64,000 bases of DNA from JAMHWF01 sp964371405 (GCA_964371405.1 CAYJLV010000001.1:124001-188000), one strand, 5' to 3'. Positions 49,616 to 59,321 are shown, numbered from the stretch's first letter. Numbers and translations: made by a program. The notes: generated by a model from the sequence alone, not told the origin.

Positions 49616-51388
49616 ATGCACATCCTCTCGCTCAACGCCGGCAGCGCGACGCTCAAGTTCGGCATCTTCGACCCGGTGTCGGCCACGCCGCTGATGGAGG
49701 CGACGATCGAACACCCCGCGGTCGATGCCGCGGCGTTCGACGAGATCGAGCGCCGACTGCGGGATGCCGGCATGCCGGCGATCGACGCCGTCGGCCATCG
49801 TGTCGCGCACGGCGGACCCCGCCTGAACGAGGCCGTGCTTGTCGACGCGGACACCGAGCGCGAGATCGAACGGGCCGCCCCGCTGGCGCCCCAGCACAAC
49901 CCGGTCGCGCTGGCCGGCATCCGCCTGGCGCGCGAGCGCTGGCCGGGCCTGCCGCAGGTCGCGGTGTTCGACACCGCGTTCCACGCGGGCATGCCCGAGC
50001 AGGCCGCGGCCTACGCTGTGCCGCAGGCCTGGCGCGATGCCGGGGTGCGCCGCTACGGCTTCCACGGCCTGTCGCATCGGCACGTGCTCGCAGCGGTGAG
50101 CGGTGCGCTGGAACGGGCTCCGGAGCAACTGCGCATCGTCAGCTGTCACCTCGGCAACGGTGCCAGCGTCTGCGCGATCGACCGCGGCCGGTCCGTCGAC
50201 ACCTCGATGGGGATGACGGCGCTGGAGGGGCTCGTGATGGGCACGCGCAGCGGCGATCTGGACCCCGGCGTGCCGGGGTTCGTCGCGCGGACACTTGGAC
50301 TCGACCCGGCGCAGATCGAAGCGGCGCTGTACCAGGACAGTGGATTGATGGCGCTGTCGGGCATCGGCCCGGACCTGCGCGAGATCGAGGCCCGGGCGCG
50401 CCAGGGGCACGCCGGCGCCCGGACGGCGCTGCAGGTCCACGCCTACCGGGTGCGCAAGTACATCGGCGCCTACGCCGCGGCGATGGGCGGCTGCGACGCC
50501 GTCGCCTTCACCGGCGGGGCAGGGGAGAACTCTGCCGCGCTGCGACGGCGCATCCTGGAGGGCCTGGAGTTCCTCGGCGTTCGTCTCGACGAAGACCGCA
50601 ACGAATCCTTCAGCGCGTCCGGTGCCCCGGTCGCCGAACTGCAGGCACCGCGCTCGCAGGTGGCGGTGCTGGCGGTGCGGGCGCGCGAGCAGTGGGTCAT
50701 CGCCCGCGAGACCGCGGCGGTGCTGCGCCACGCCGAGCGCCCCGTGTCGCGGCGGGACTTCTCGATGCCGGTGGCGATCTCGGCCCACCACGTGCATCTC
50801 ACGCAGGCCGCCGTCGAGACCCTGTTCGGCGCCGGCCACGCGCTGCGCGTGTTGCAGCCGCTCAGCCAGCCGGGCTTCTTCGCCGCCGAGGAAACGGTTT
50901 CCGTGATCGGCGAGCGCGACCGGCTCGAACGCGTGCGCGTCGTCGGGCCCTGCCGTGCAGCCAACCAGATCGAGGTCAGCCGCACCGAGGCCATCCGGCT
51001 CGGCATCGAGGCGCCGCTGCGCCTGTCCGGCGATCTCGCGGGCAGCGCCGAGGTCACGCTGGCGGGGCCGGCAGGGATCTTGCGCACCCCGGGTTTGATC
51101 GTCGCGCGCCGCCACCTGCACCTGACGAGTGCCGATGCCCGGCGGCTCGGCGTCGGAGACCGCGGCGAGATCGAGGTCGTGCTCGACACGCCGCGCGGCA
51201 CGGTGCTGCGCCATGTCGCCCTGCGTGTCGACGACGGCGCGGTGCTCGAACTGCACCTCGACACCGATGAGGCCAACGCGGCCGGGCTGCGCGGCGCCGG
51301 CGAAGGCGTGCTGCAGCGAAGCGACTGCAAGGCGCGCGTGTGCGGCGGGGCCGACCACGAGAACCACGCGTCTTGCGAGGCGCATTGA
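49616..51388 (+). CDS. acetate kinase-PduL phosphotransacylase fusion
   Basis: The protein has 590 residues, in one frame. Residues 1-375 are an acetate/propionate kinase (LNAGSATLKF, HRVAHGG, HGLSHRHV, GTRSGDLDPG, GGAGENS). Residues 380-565 are a PduL-type phosphotransacylase with its two zinc motifs (SAHHVHLT near 385; RRHLHLTSAD). A Cys/His tail (CKARVCGG...CEAH) ends it. Together the domains interconvert acetate + ATP, acetyl phosphate and acetyl-CoA. With phosphoketolase at 62298 this gives a direct route from sugar phosphate to ATP and acetyl-CoA. Confidence 0.9.
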   Translation: MHILSLNAGSATLKFGIFDPVSATPLMEATIEHPAVDAAAFDEIERRLRDAGMPAIDAVGHRVAHGGPRLNEAVLVDADTEREIERAAPLAPQHNPVALAGIRLARERWPGLPQVAVFDTAFHAGMPEQAAAYAVPQAWRDAGVRRYGFHGLSHRHVLAAVSGALERAPEQLRIVSCHLGNGASVCAIDRGRSVDTSMGMTALEGLVMGTRSGDLDPGVPGFVARTLGLDPAQIEAALYQDSGLMALSGIGPDLREIEARARQGHAGARTALQVHAYRVRKYIGAYAAAMGGCDAVAFTGGAGENSAALRRRILEGLEFLGVRLDEDRNESFSASGAPVAELQAPRSQVAVLAVRAREQWVIARETAAVLRHAERPVSRRDFSMPVAISAHHVHLTQAAVETLFGAGHALRVLQPLSQPGFFAAEETVSVIGERDRLERVRVVGPCRAANQIEVSRTEAIRLGIEAPLRLSGDLAGSAEVTLAGPAGILRTPGLIVARRHLHLTSADARRLGVGDRGEIEVVLDTPRGTVLRHVALRVDDGAVLELHLDTDEANAAGLRGAGEGVLQRSDCKARVCGGADHENHASCEAH

Positions 51389-51407
51389 ATCGACACAGGA
51401 GAGAGTC

Positions 51408-52592
51408 ATGGCTACCAACGAAGTCGTCATCTGCGGCGCCGTCCGCACCCCCATCGGCACCTACGGCGGGTCGCTCAAGGATGTACGCGCCAGCGACCTT
51501 GGCGCCGCGGTGATCCGCGAGACGCTGCTGCGCAACGGCCTCGCCGGGGCTCAGGTGCAGTCGCTGGTGATGGGCAACGTCATCCAGGCCGGCAACCGGA
51601 TGAACCCGGCTCGCCAGGCGGGCCTCGCGGCGGGGCTGCCCGTCGAAGTGCCCGCGCTGACGGTCAACCGCGTCTGCGGATCCGGGGCGCAAGCCGTCGT
51701 CAGCGCAGCGCTCGAGGTGGCCGCCGGCATGGTCGATTGCGTGGTGGCCGGTGGCATGGAGAACATGGACCGCGCGCCCTACCTGCTGCCGCAGGGGCGC
51801 TGGGGCGCGCGCATGGGCGACGTGACGCTGTTCGACAGCATGCTGCTGGACGGATTGCATGACGCCATCAGCGGGCAGCATGCCGGCTGGCACACCGAGG
51901 ATCTGGTGCTCCGCTGCGGCGTTTCCCGGGAGGATCAGGACCGCTGGGCGCTGCGCTCCCAGCAGGCGTTCTCGGCCGCGCAGGCCGCCGGCCGGTTCGA
52001 CGCCGAGATCGTCACCCTGCAGGTGCCCGGTCGCAAGGGGCCGGTGCCGTTCGCGCGCGACGAGCACAACCGGCCCGACACCACGGTGGAGTCGCTCGCG
52101 CGGCTCAAGCCCGCCTTCCGCAAGGAGGGCACGATCACCGCGGGCAATGCGCCAGGCCTTAACAGTGGCGCGGCCGCGATGGTGGTGGCCGAGCGCGGCT
52201 GGGCCGAACGCCAGGGGCTGCAGCCGCAGGCACGCTTGGCGGCTTTCGGCATCGGCGCCGTGGACCCGAACTTCTTCGGGCTCGCGCCGCTGCCGGCCGT
52301 GCGCCAAGCGCTCGAGCGTGCCGGCTGGACGATCGGGGACGTCGACCGGGTCGAGATCAACGAGGCCTTCGCGGCCATCGCGCTGGCCTGCCAGCGCGAA
52401 CTCGGTTTCGCCGAGGACGTGGTCAATGTCGAGGGCGGCGCCATCGCGCACGGGCACCCGATCGGAGCGACCGGAGCGGTGCTCACCACCCGGCTGCTGC
52501 ACGCGATGCAGCGCGACGGCCTGCGCCGCGGCATCGTGACGCTATGCATCGGAGGCGGCCAGGCCGTTGCGCTGGCGCTCGAGCGGATCTAA
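51408..52592 (+). CDS. acetyl-CoA acetyltransferase (thiolase)
   Basis: The protein has 394 residues. The catalytic set is intact: Cys90 in NRVCGSGAQ, His348/350 in IAHGHPIGATG and Cys380 in TLCIGGGQ. It condenses two acetyl-CoA to acetoacetyl-CoA, or the reverse. It comes 19 bp after the AckA-PduL fusion, which supplies acetyl-CoA. No PhaB-type reductase is visible in the window, so the fate of the product is open. Confidence 0.9.
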   Translation: MATNEVVICGAVRTPIGTYGGSLKDVRASDLGAAVIRETLLRNGLAGAQVQSLVMGNVIQAGNRMNPARQAGLAAGLPVEVPALTVNRVCGSGAQAVVSAALEVAAGMVDCVVAGGMENMDRAPYLLPQGRWGARMGDVTLFDSMLLDGLHDAISGQHAGWHTEDLVLRCGVSREDQDRWALRSQQAFSAAQAAGRFDAEIVTLQVPGRKGPVPFARDEHNRPDTTVESLARLKPAFRKEGTITAGNAPGLNSGAAAMVVAERGWAERQGLQPQARLAAFGIGAVDPNFFGLAPLPAVRQALERAGWTIGDVDRVEINEAFAAIALACQRELGFAEDVVNVEGGAIAHGHPIGATGAVLTTRLLHAMQRDGLRRGIVTLCIGGGQAVALALERI

Positions 52593-52623
52593 GCAATGCA
52601 AGCCGGCCCGGTCACGCAGGGAC

Positions 52624-52650
52624 TTGACCCATGTGCAGCACCCGGGTCGA
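52624..52650 (+). promoter_or_regulatory. possible MerR-family operator upstream of merR gene
   Basis: TTGACCC and GGGTCGA (52624-52630 and 52644-52650) form an inverted repeat with one mismatch and a 13-base spacer, just upstream of the MerR gene. A 19-bp-spaced -10 is not clear, so this is tentative. Confidence 0.3.
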
Positions 52651-52699
52651 GACTCGCTGCCCTGGAGTCGACGCGGCCCTGCGGCGACGGAGAAATGCG

Positions 52700-53164
52700 A
52701 TGCGATTGATCGACTGCGCGCGACAGGCCGGCGTGACCACCGACACGCTGCGCCACTACCTGCGTGTCGGCCTGGTGGAGGCGGACGGTCGGACCGAGAA
52801 CGGCTACCGCACGTTCTCGGAGCGCAGTGTCGCGCGCGTGCGCTTCATCCGCGGCGCACTGGCGCTGGGTTTCACGCTCAGGGACGCTGGCGATCTCGTC
52901 GAGATGGGGCAACGCGGCGAACTGCCGTGTCCGCGCGCGCGCACCTTGCTCGACCAGCGCCTCGCGGAGCAGGGCCGACAGCTGGACGAAGCCCTGCGCC
53001 TGCATCGGCGCATGCAGCGGGCGGTGGCCGACTGGAAGAAGCGTCCCGACGGCGTGCCCGACGGCCACTCGGTATGTGGCCTCATCGAGGGGTTCGCGCA
53101 GGACCCGGCTTCGGCCGCGCGACGCGAGCGCGGAGCCTCCGCTCGGCGAAGGGGTGAGGAATGA
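52700..53164 (+). CDS. MerR-family regulator
   Basis: The protein has 154 residues with MerR helix-turn-helix RLIDCARQAGVTTDTLRHYL, a dimerisation helix and two C-terminal Cys (LPCPRA and HSVCGLIEGF) placed like those of metal-sensing members. A possible ligand is copper or zinc, given the YHS ATPase downstream, but this is inferred. ATG 52700 is the domain start; ATG 52631 would add an unconserved stretch. It overlaps the next gene by four bases. Confidence 0.85.
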   Translation: MRLIDCARQAGVTTDTLRHYLRVGLVEADGRTENGYRTFSERSVARVRFIRGALALGFTLRDAGDLVEMGQRGELPCPRARTLLDQRLAEQGRQLDEALRLHRRMQRAVADWKKRPDGVPDGHSVCGLIEGFAQDPASAARRERGASARRRGEE

Positions 53165-54312
53165 ACCACGTCGCCGGCCCGACCCACGAGCTCTGGACGC
53201 CGGAGCCGTACAGCGACGCAGCGGTCCGGCAGGGCATCGCCCTCGCGCGCGCCTGGACGACAGAAGCGAGTCCGGCACTCGCCTGGGAAACGACGCGCGT
53301 CGTTGATCGGCACGGCCTGGACCGGATCCCCGGACACCGGACGACGCCGATCGTTGCGGCGATCGTGGCTGCGGCGGGCGCGACGATGCCGCACTTCTCG
53401 CTACGGTCCGGCACGAGGGATTGGAGCAGCGCCGACGCGATGGCGACGCTGACCGGGGTGGAACTCGATCGTGCGGCTGCGGCCAGCATCACCTCGCGCG
53501 TGGGCGTATGCATCGCCCGCGCGGACGCCGCGGGTGTGGCGACGAGCGTGCCGTGGAGTCCCACGGTGGATGACGCCCGTCTCGTGGCGTCGGCACTGTC
53601 GCGCCGGGTGGCTGCCGGCGTGGGGAGCCTGCTCGTCAACGTGGCGGTCGGACGGGGTACCGGCGTGCCCGACGACGAGCGCTTCCATCGCCTGCAAGCA
53701 CTGTTCAGGGCCGTGGGCGCGGCGGTCGGCGTACAGGTTCGCGTCGCCCGTTTGGCCGGGACACAGCCGGTGGGTCTTGGCATCGGTCCGGCACCCGAGG
53801 CGCTGGACATGCTGGCCGTGCTGCGCGGCGCGGCGGCGGCGCCGGTCGACCTGCGCATGCACGCGCTGGCCGAAGCCGGCCAGCTGCTCGAGATGTGTGG
53901 CGCGAGCCGACCCGGAAATGGCGAGCTCGACGCCTGGCGACTGCTCGACAGCGGCGCTGCATGGGTGCGCTTCCAGGCCCTGTGCGAGGCCCAGGGTGGG
54001 ATGCGTGAGCCGACGCTGGCGCCGAACGCCGAAACCATCACGGCCGAACACGCTGGCCACGTGAGGTCGCTGGACGGCGCGCATCTGCGGCGCGTCGCGG
54101 TGCTGGCTGGCGCACCGCAAGGTGCCGGCGCCGGCGTCGTGCTGCATGCCCGGATCGGCGAGCGGGTGGACCGGGGCCAACCGCTGTTCACCGTCCACGC
54201 AGCGAGCCGACAGCGCCTCACGGCCGTGACGGACGAACTGCGCCACGCGCCGCTGATCTCCGTCGACGAGGTGTCGATCGAGACCCTGGCCGAACCACAA
54301 GACATGCACTGA
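53161..54312 (+). CDS. thymidine/AMP phosphorylase-family protein, divergent
   Basis: The protein has 383 residues, shorter than the usual 430-500. The phosphate/nucleoside site region reads DRIPGHRTTPIVAAIVAAAG, matching archaeal AMP-phosphorylase-type enzymes, followed by SLRSGTRDWSSADAMATL where active enzymes have SPAGTADTMEVL. The C-terminal domain (RIGERVDRGQPLFTVHA) is normal. Catalysis could be altered. In this cluster it might feed ribose phosphate toward phosphoketolase; this is a guess from context. Confidence 0.7.
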   Translation: MNHVAGPTHELWTPEPYSDAAVRQGIALARAWTTEASPALAWETTRVVDRHGLDRIPGHRTTPIVAAIVAAAGATMPHFSLRSGTRDWSSADAMATLTGVELDRAAAASITSRVGVCIARADAAGVATSVPWSPTVDDARLVASALSRRVAAGVGSLLVNVAVGRGTGVPDDERFHRLQALFRAVGAAVGVQVRVARLAGTQPVGLGIGPAPEALDMLAVLRGAAAAPVDLRMHALAEAGQLLEMCGASRPGNGELDAWRLLDSGAAWVRFQALCEAQGGMREPTLAPNAETITAEHAGHVRSLDGAHLRRVAVLAGAPQGAGAGVVLHARIGERVDRGQPLFTVHAASRQRLTAVTDELRHAPLISVDEVSIETLAEPQDMH

Positions 54313-54324
54313 AGGGACCCACCG

Positions 54325-55644
54325 ATGGATCTCTCGACCACACTCGCCCGGCCCCTGCCGCCGGACCTGCACGCTCCGGCGCTGCGCATCCTGCGCCGCC
54401 TGCTTGCAGGCATCGAACGGCCACCGGCGCTGAGGCTGGGCGATGCGATCCTGCACGAGCTCGAGGCCCACCCCGAGTACACGCTCGTGATCCGCGACCC
54501 GGGGCTGCTGCGCCGCCTCGTGCTGCGGCCCGATCCGCTGTTGCTGGCCGACGCCTACTTCCGCGGTGTCATCGATGTCGAAGGCGACATGTACAGCGCA
54601 CTGGCACTGAAGGCCCACTTCGAGACGGTCTCGCTGACCTGGCGCGACAAGCTGGCGCTCTGGCGTGACGCGTTGATGCTGCGGGTGTCCGAGCAGGACG
54701 GCCTGAAGCCGGTCGGGGGACTGGGCTCGCGCGTGGCCCGGCGGTTCGCGCATCGCCATTCACGCCAGACCGACCGGGCGGCGATCTCGTTCCACTACGA
54801 CGTGTCCAATGCGTTCTACGGTCTGTGGTTGGATGCCGGGCGGGTCTATTCCTGCGCCTACTTCGAGGCCGCAGACGACTCGCTCGAGCAGGCCCAGCGC
54901 AACAAGCTGGAGCACATCTGCCGCAAGCTGCGTCTGCAGCCCGGCGACCGGCTGCTCGACATCGGCTGTGGCTGGGGCGCGCTCGTGTGCTGGGCGGCGC
55001 GCCGTCACGGCGTTCGCGCGCACGGCATCACGCTCAGCCAGCGGCAGCTCGAATTCGCGCGCGAGCGCATCCGGAACGAGGGCCTGCAGGATCTCGTCAC
55101 GGTCGAACTCCGTGACTACCGCGACCTCGACGGCGCGGCGGTCTTCGACAAGGTGTCCAGCGTCGGCATGTTCGAGCATGTCGGCCTGGCGAACATGCCG
55201 GCCTACTACGCCGCGGTCCAGCACGTGCTGCGACCGGGCGGGCTGTTCCTCAACCACGGCATCACCCACGACGAGGAGGGCTGGAACCGGACCGTCGCGA
55301 CCGAGTTCATGAATCGCTACGTGTTCCCGGACGGCGAGCTCGACTGCGTCAGCAACATCCAGCTCGGGATGGAGCGGGCCGGCTTCGAGATCCACGATGT
55401 CGAAGGTTTGCGGCCGCACTACGCGTTGACGCTGCGGCACTGGGTGCAGCGGCTGGAAGAACGGCGCGACGAGGCGCTGCGGGAAGTCGACGAGCCGACC
55501 TACCGCGTCTGGCGGCTCTACATGGCGGCTTGTGCGCTCGAGTTCGAGTCAGGAGGCACGGGCATCTACCAGATCGTCGCCTCGAAGCGCGATGGCGGAG
55601 CGTGGCCGGTCCCGCTGACCCGCCGCGATCTCTACCGTGGGTAA
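54325..55644 (+). CDS. cfa: cyclopropane-fatty-acyl-phospholipid synthase
   Basis: The protein has 439 residues. It has the CFA N-terminal lipid-binding region, then HYDVSNAFYGLWLD, the SAM motif LLDIGCGWGALV (near 209-220) and GMFEHVGLANMPAYY. It methylenates unsaturated acyl chains of membrane phospholipids, a typical stationary-phase and stress response. It lies 12 bp after the phosphorylase-like gene and overlaps the MFS gene if GTG 55637 is used. Confidence 0.92.
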   Translation: MDLSTTLARPLPPDLHAPALRILRRLLAGIERPPALRLGDAILHELEAHPEYTLVIRDPGLLRRLVLRPDPLLLADAYFRGVIDVEGDMYSALALKAHFETVSLTWRDKLALWRDALMLRVSEQDGLKPVGGLGSRVARRFAHRHSRQTDRAAISFHYDVSNAFYGLWLDAGRVYSCAYFEAADDSLEQAQRNKLEHICRKLRLQPGDRLLDIGCGWGALVCWAARRHGVRAHGITLSQRQLEFARERIRNEGLQDLVTVELRDYRDLDGAAVFDKVSSVGMFEHVGLANMPAYYAAVQHVLRPGGLFLNHGITHDEEGWNRTVATEFMNRYVFPDGELDCVSNIQLGMERAGFEIHDVEGLRPHYALTLRHWVQRLEERRDEALREVDEPTYRVWRLYMAACALEFESGGTGIYQIVASKRDGGAWPVPLTRRDLYRG

Positions 55645-56872
55645 GCAGTCATGGCCGTCGCTTTCTCTGCCAATGGCAGCCGACTCGCGATCGGATCTGC
55701 CGGCCAGCGCCTTCGCGGCGCTGCTCGCCGCCGGGATGGCGGTGTCGATGGCCTACGGCGTGACACTGCCGCTGCTGCCCGGGCTGGTGGAGCGCGCGGG
55801 AGTCGGCTCGGCGGCCGACGTGGACAGCCACACGGGCTGGATCACCGGCGTGTACACGCTCGCCCTGTTCCTGTTCGCGCCTGCCTGGGGGGCGCTCGCG
55901 GATCGGATCGACCGCCGCTGGGTGCTAGCCGCCGGACTGGCCGGGTCGAGTGCGGCGCTGTGGGCCCTGACCTGGACCTCCGGACTGCGCGGGCTCTACG
56001 TGGCGCGTGCGATCGCCGGCCTGGCGTCGGCGGCGGTGCTCCCCGCGGTGTTCGCCTACGTCGTCACCGCGTCGGCGCCGACCCGCTTGCAGCGCCGCTT
56101 CGCCTGGATCGCCTCGGCCACCGCGCTGGGCTTCCTGCTCGGGCCGGCGCTCGGAGACGGGCTGGCGGTTCCGATCCGCGCGGCCGGCGGCAACGGCGCG
56201 TTCGCCACGCTGCCGCTGGACGTGGTCGCTGTCGTCGGGCTGCTGGCGGCCGCAGGCGTGCTCAAGCTGCCTCCGAACCGGGCCATGGCGCCTGCGCCGG
56301 GCGGTGCGATCTCCGGCGACGAGCGGCGCATCACTCGTTCGCTGCTGCTGACGGCCATCGTCGTGCTGGCGATCACCGTGGCCGAGGTCGGCGCGACCTT
56401 GGCGGTGCGCCGCGTGCCTGCAGCGGGCACGTTGCCGGTGTCGGTCTACTTCGCGCTGTGCAGCGGCGTGATGATCGCCGTGCAGTTCTGGGCCCTGCCG
56501 CGCCTGGAACGCAGACTGGGCGCGTCGCGGCTCGTCGTCGCCGCGCTCCTGGTGCTGTCGGCAGGTCTCAGCCTGCTGGCCCTCTCGAACGGGGGCCTCG
56601 TGACCGCTGCGGCGTTCGTGCTGGCAGCGGCCGGCATCGGCGTGCTCATCCCCTCGCTGGCCGTGCGCATCTCGAGTGCGGCCGGCGCGCGCCAGGGCTG
56701 GGCCATGGGCCGGCAGGCCGCGGCGGCCAACCTTGGGCAGGCGGTCGGTGCCGCAGCCACGGGAAGCCTGTTCGCGCTGGCACCGCCGCTGCCGTTCCTC
56801 ATCGCGGGCGGGCTGACCGCTCTCGCGGCCGGCGCGGCGGCATGGGAGGGCGCCGCGCGCCGCACGCCGTGA
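55637..56872 (+). CDS. MFS transporter
   Basis: The protein has 411 residues with 11-12 membrane helices. Motif A (APAWGALADRIDRRWVL) identifies the major facilitator superfamily, in the multidrug-efflux-like (DHA1) branch. GTG 55637 overlaps the cfa stop by eight bases; ATG 55673 is an alternative. The substrate is unknown. Confidence 0.83.
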   Translation: MGKQSWPSLSLPMAADSRSDLPASAFAALLAAGMAVSMAYGVTLPLLPGLVERAGVGSAADVDSHTGWITGVYTLALFLFAPAWGALADRIDRRWVLAAGLAGSSAALWALTWTSGLRGLYVARAIAGLASAAVLPAVFAYVVTASAPTRLQRRFAWIASATALGFLLGPALGDGLAVPIRAAGGNGAFATLPLDVVAVVGLLAAAGVLKLPPNRAMAPAPGGAISGDERRITRSLLLTAIVVLAITVAEVGATLAVRRVPAAGTLPVSVYFALCSGVMIAVQFWALPRLERRLGASRLVVAALLVLSAGLSLLALSNGGLVTAAAFVLAAAGIGVLIPSLAVRISSAAGARQGWAMGRQAAAANLGQAVGAAATGSLFALAPPLPFLIAGGLTALAAGAAAWEGAARRTP

Positions 56873-56915
56873 CGCCCGCCGCACACCCCTTCCACGCATC
56901 GAACAGGAGAAGGAC

Positions 56916-59321
56916 ATGACTCAGGCAGCGCTTCACGACGAGCCCACTGCGTCGGCCGCCGCGTCGGTCGACCCGGTGTGCGGAATGACCGTGGTTCCGG
57001 CCCAAGCGGCGGGGCGCGCCGAACACGGCGGGCGCACCTACCTGTTCTGCTCAGGGCACTGTCTGAGCGAGTTCCAGCGTGATCCGGCGCGCTACGCCGG
57101 CACTCCCGCGCGGGCATCCGATGCCGCGCCCGCGGCTACTCCGACTCCCGTCGCCGAGGACATGCATGCAGCCGGCCGACCTCTGCAGACCGTGCTGCGA
57201 CGCGCCGAGTCGGGCCAGGCGAAGGACCCGGTGTGCGGCATGGTGGTCGACAAGGTCACCGCGCTGCGCACCGACCGTGCCGGGCGCAGCTACTACTTCT
57301 GCAGCGCCGGCTGCCAACGCACCTTCGAGTCGCCCGAGGCCGAGCTCAAGTCGATGCGCACGCGGGTCGCCATCGCGCTGACCGGCGTGCTGGCGCTGGC
57401 GATCATGCGTGCCGGTGCCTTCATCGCGCTGGCCACCGGCGCGACGCTGCTGACCTGGGTGCCGATCCCGGCTCTGCCCTGGTTCACCTGGGGCGTGTGG
57501 CTGTTCCTGCTGGTGACGCCGGTGCAGTTCATCGGCGGCTGGAGCTTCTACGTCGGTGCCTTCAACGCGCTGCGCAACCGGTCCATCAACATGGACCTGC
57601 TGATCGCGCTCGGCACCTCGGTGGCCTATTTCTACAGCGTCGCCGTGCTGTTCTTCCCGTCGGTGCTGCCGGTGAAGGTCGAGGAGCGCGACGTCTACTT
57701 CGAGGTCTCGGCGGTGATCATCGCCTTCGTGCTGCTGGGCAAGTACATGGAGGAGATCATCAAGAAGCACTCCTCGGCGGCGGTGCGCAAGCTGCTCGAC
57801 CTCAAGCCCGCGACCGCCCACGTGCTGCGCGGCGGTGAGGAGGTCGAGATCCCGGCCGAGCAGGTGATGGTGGGCGAGACGATCGTCGTGCGGCCGGGCG
57901 AACGCATCTCGACCGACGGCGTGGTCATCGAGGGCGCCTCGTCGGTGGACGAGTCGATGCTCACCGGCGAGTCGATGCCCGTCGACAAGCAGGTCGGCGC
58001 GGCGGTGATCGGCGGCACGCTGAACCGCACCGGCAGCTTCCGCTTCCAGGCCGCGCGCATCGGCGCCGAGACCGCGCTCGCGCAGATCGTCAAGATGGTC
58101 GAGGACGCGCAGACCAGCAGCGCACCGATCCAGCGCATCGCCGACCAGGTGACGCGCTACTTCGTGCCGGCGGTGGTGGGCACGGCGATCCTCGCATTCG
58201 CGCTCTGGTGGCTGGCCGGCAACTTCCCGCAGGGCCTGCTCGCGTTCATCGCGGTGCTCATCATCGCCTGTCCCTGCGCACTCGGCATCGCCACCCCGGC
58301 GGCGCTGATGGTGGGCGTGGGCCGCGGCGCGCAGGCCGGCATCCTGATCCGCGGCGGCGAGATTCTCGAGAAGGCCGAGCGGCTCACCACCGTCGTGTTC
58401 GACAAGACCGGGACGCTGACCCGCGGCGAGCCGGCTCTGACCGATCTGCAGCCCTGCGGGCACTGCGACCACGACCAGGCGTTGCGCCTCGCCGCCAGCC
58501 TGGAGGCCGGCTCCGAACATCCGCTGGCCGAGGCGATCCTGCGCGGCGCCAGGGAGACCGGCATCGAACCCTGCGTGGTGCAGGGCTTCGAGGCCGTGCC
58601 GGGCCATGGCGTGCGCGGCCAGGTCGACGGGCGCGAGGTGCTGTTCGGCAACCGGCGGCTGATGGAGGGCGCCGGCATCGACGTCGCTTCGGTCGGTCAG
58701 GACATGGAGCGCTTCCAGGCGGACGGCAAGACGGCGATGCTGCTCGCCTGCGACGGAGAACTCGCCGCGGTGATCGCGGTCGCCGACACGATCAAGCCCG
58801 AGGCGCGCGAGGCGGTGCGGTCGCTGCGCGCCCAAGGCGTCGAGGTGGTGATGCTGACCGGGGACAACGCGCGCACCGCGGCGGCGATCGGCCGCGCGCT
58901 GGAGATCGACAGGGTCATTGCCGACGTGCTGCCCTCCGACAAGGCGCGCGTGATCAAGGAGTTGCAGCAGGCCGGCAAGGTGGTGGCGATGGTCGGCGAC
59001 GGCGTCAACGACGCCCCGGCGCTGGCGACCGCGGACATCGGCATCGCGATCGGGTCGGGCTCCGATGTCGCCAAGGAGACCGGCGGCATCATCCTCGTGC
59101 GTAGCGACGTGCGCGACGTGGTGACCGGCATCCGGCTCTCACGGGCAACGATGCGCACGATCAAGCGCAACCTGTTCTGGGCCTTCATCTACAACGCGGT
59201 CGGCGTGCCGATCGCCGCCTTCGGGTTGCTCAACCCGATCATCGCCGCCGCTGCGATGGCGCTGTCCTCACTGTCGGTGATCGTCAACTCGGCGCTGCTC
59301 AAGCGGGCGCGCCTGCAATGA
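56916..59321 (+). CDS. P1B-type ATPase with two N-terminal YHS domains
   Basis: The protein has 801 residues. In place of HMA domains it has two YHS domains: DPVCGM at 19-24 with FCSGHC, and DPVCGM at 104-109 with FCSAGC. Eight membrane segments follow, the CPC site at 452-454, Asp496 in DKTGT and GDGVNDAPAL. Such pumps export Cu(I). It may supply copper to periplasmic or membrane enzymes or remove excess. AGGAGAAGGAC precedes ATG 56916. Confidence 0.9.
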   Translation: MTQAALHDEPTASAAASVDPVCGMTVVPAQAAGRAEHGGRTYLFCSGHCLSEFQRDPARYAGTPARASDAAPAATPTPVAEDMHAAGRPLQTVLRRAESGQAKDPVCGMVVDKVTALRTDRAGRSYYFCSAGCQRTFESPEAELKSMRTRVAIALTGVLALAIMRAGAFIALATGATLLTWVPIPALPWFTWGVWLFLLVTPVQFIGGWSFYVGAFNALRNRSINMDLLIALGTSVAYFYSVAVLFFPSVLPVKVEERDVYFEVSAVIIAFVLLGKYMEEIIKKHSSAAVRKLLDLKPATAHVLRGGEEVEIPAEQVMVGETIVVRPGERISTDGVVIEGASSVDESMLTGESMPVDKQVGAAVIGGTLNRTGSFRFQAARIGAETALAQIVKMVEDAQTSSAPIQRIADQVTRYFVPAVVGTAILAFALWWLAGNFPQGLLAFIAVLIIACPCALGIATPAALMVGVGRGAQAGILIRGGEILEKAERLTTVVFDKTGTLTRGEPALTDLQPCGHCDHDQALRLAASLEAGSEHPLAEAILRGARETGIEPCVVQGFEAVPGHGVRGQVDGREVLFGNRRLMEGAGIDVASVGQDMERFQADGKTAMLLACDGELAAVIAVADTIKPEAREAVRSLRAQGVEVVMLTGDNARTAAAIGRALEIDRVIADVLPSDKARVIKELQQAGKVVAMVGDGVNDAPALATADIGIAIGSGSDVAKETGGIILVRSDVRDVVTGIRLSRATMRTIKRNLFWAFIYNAVGVPIAAFGLLNPIIAAAAMALSSLSVIVNSALLKRARLQ

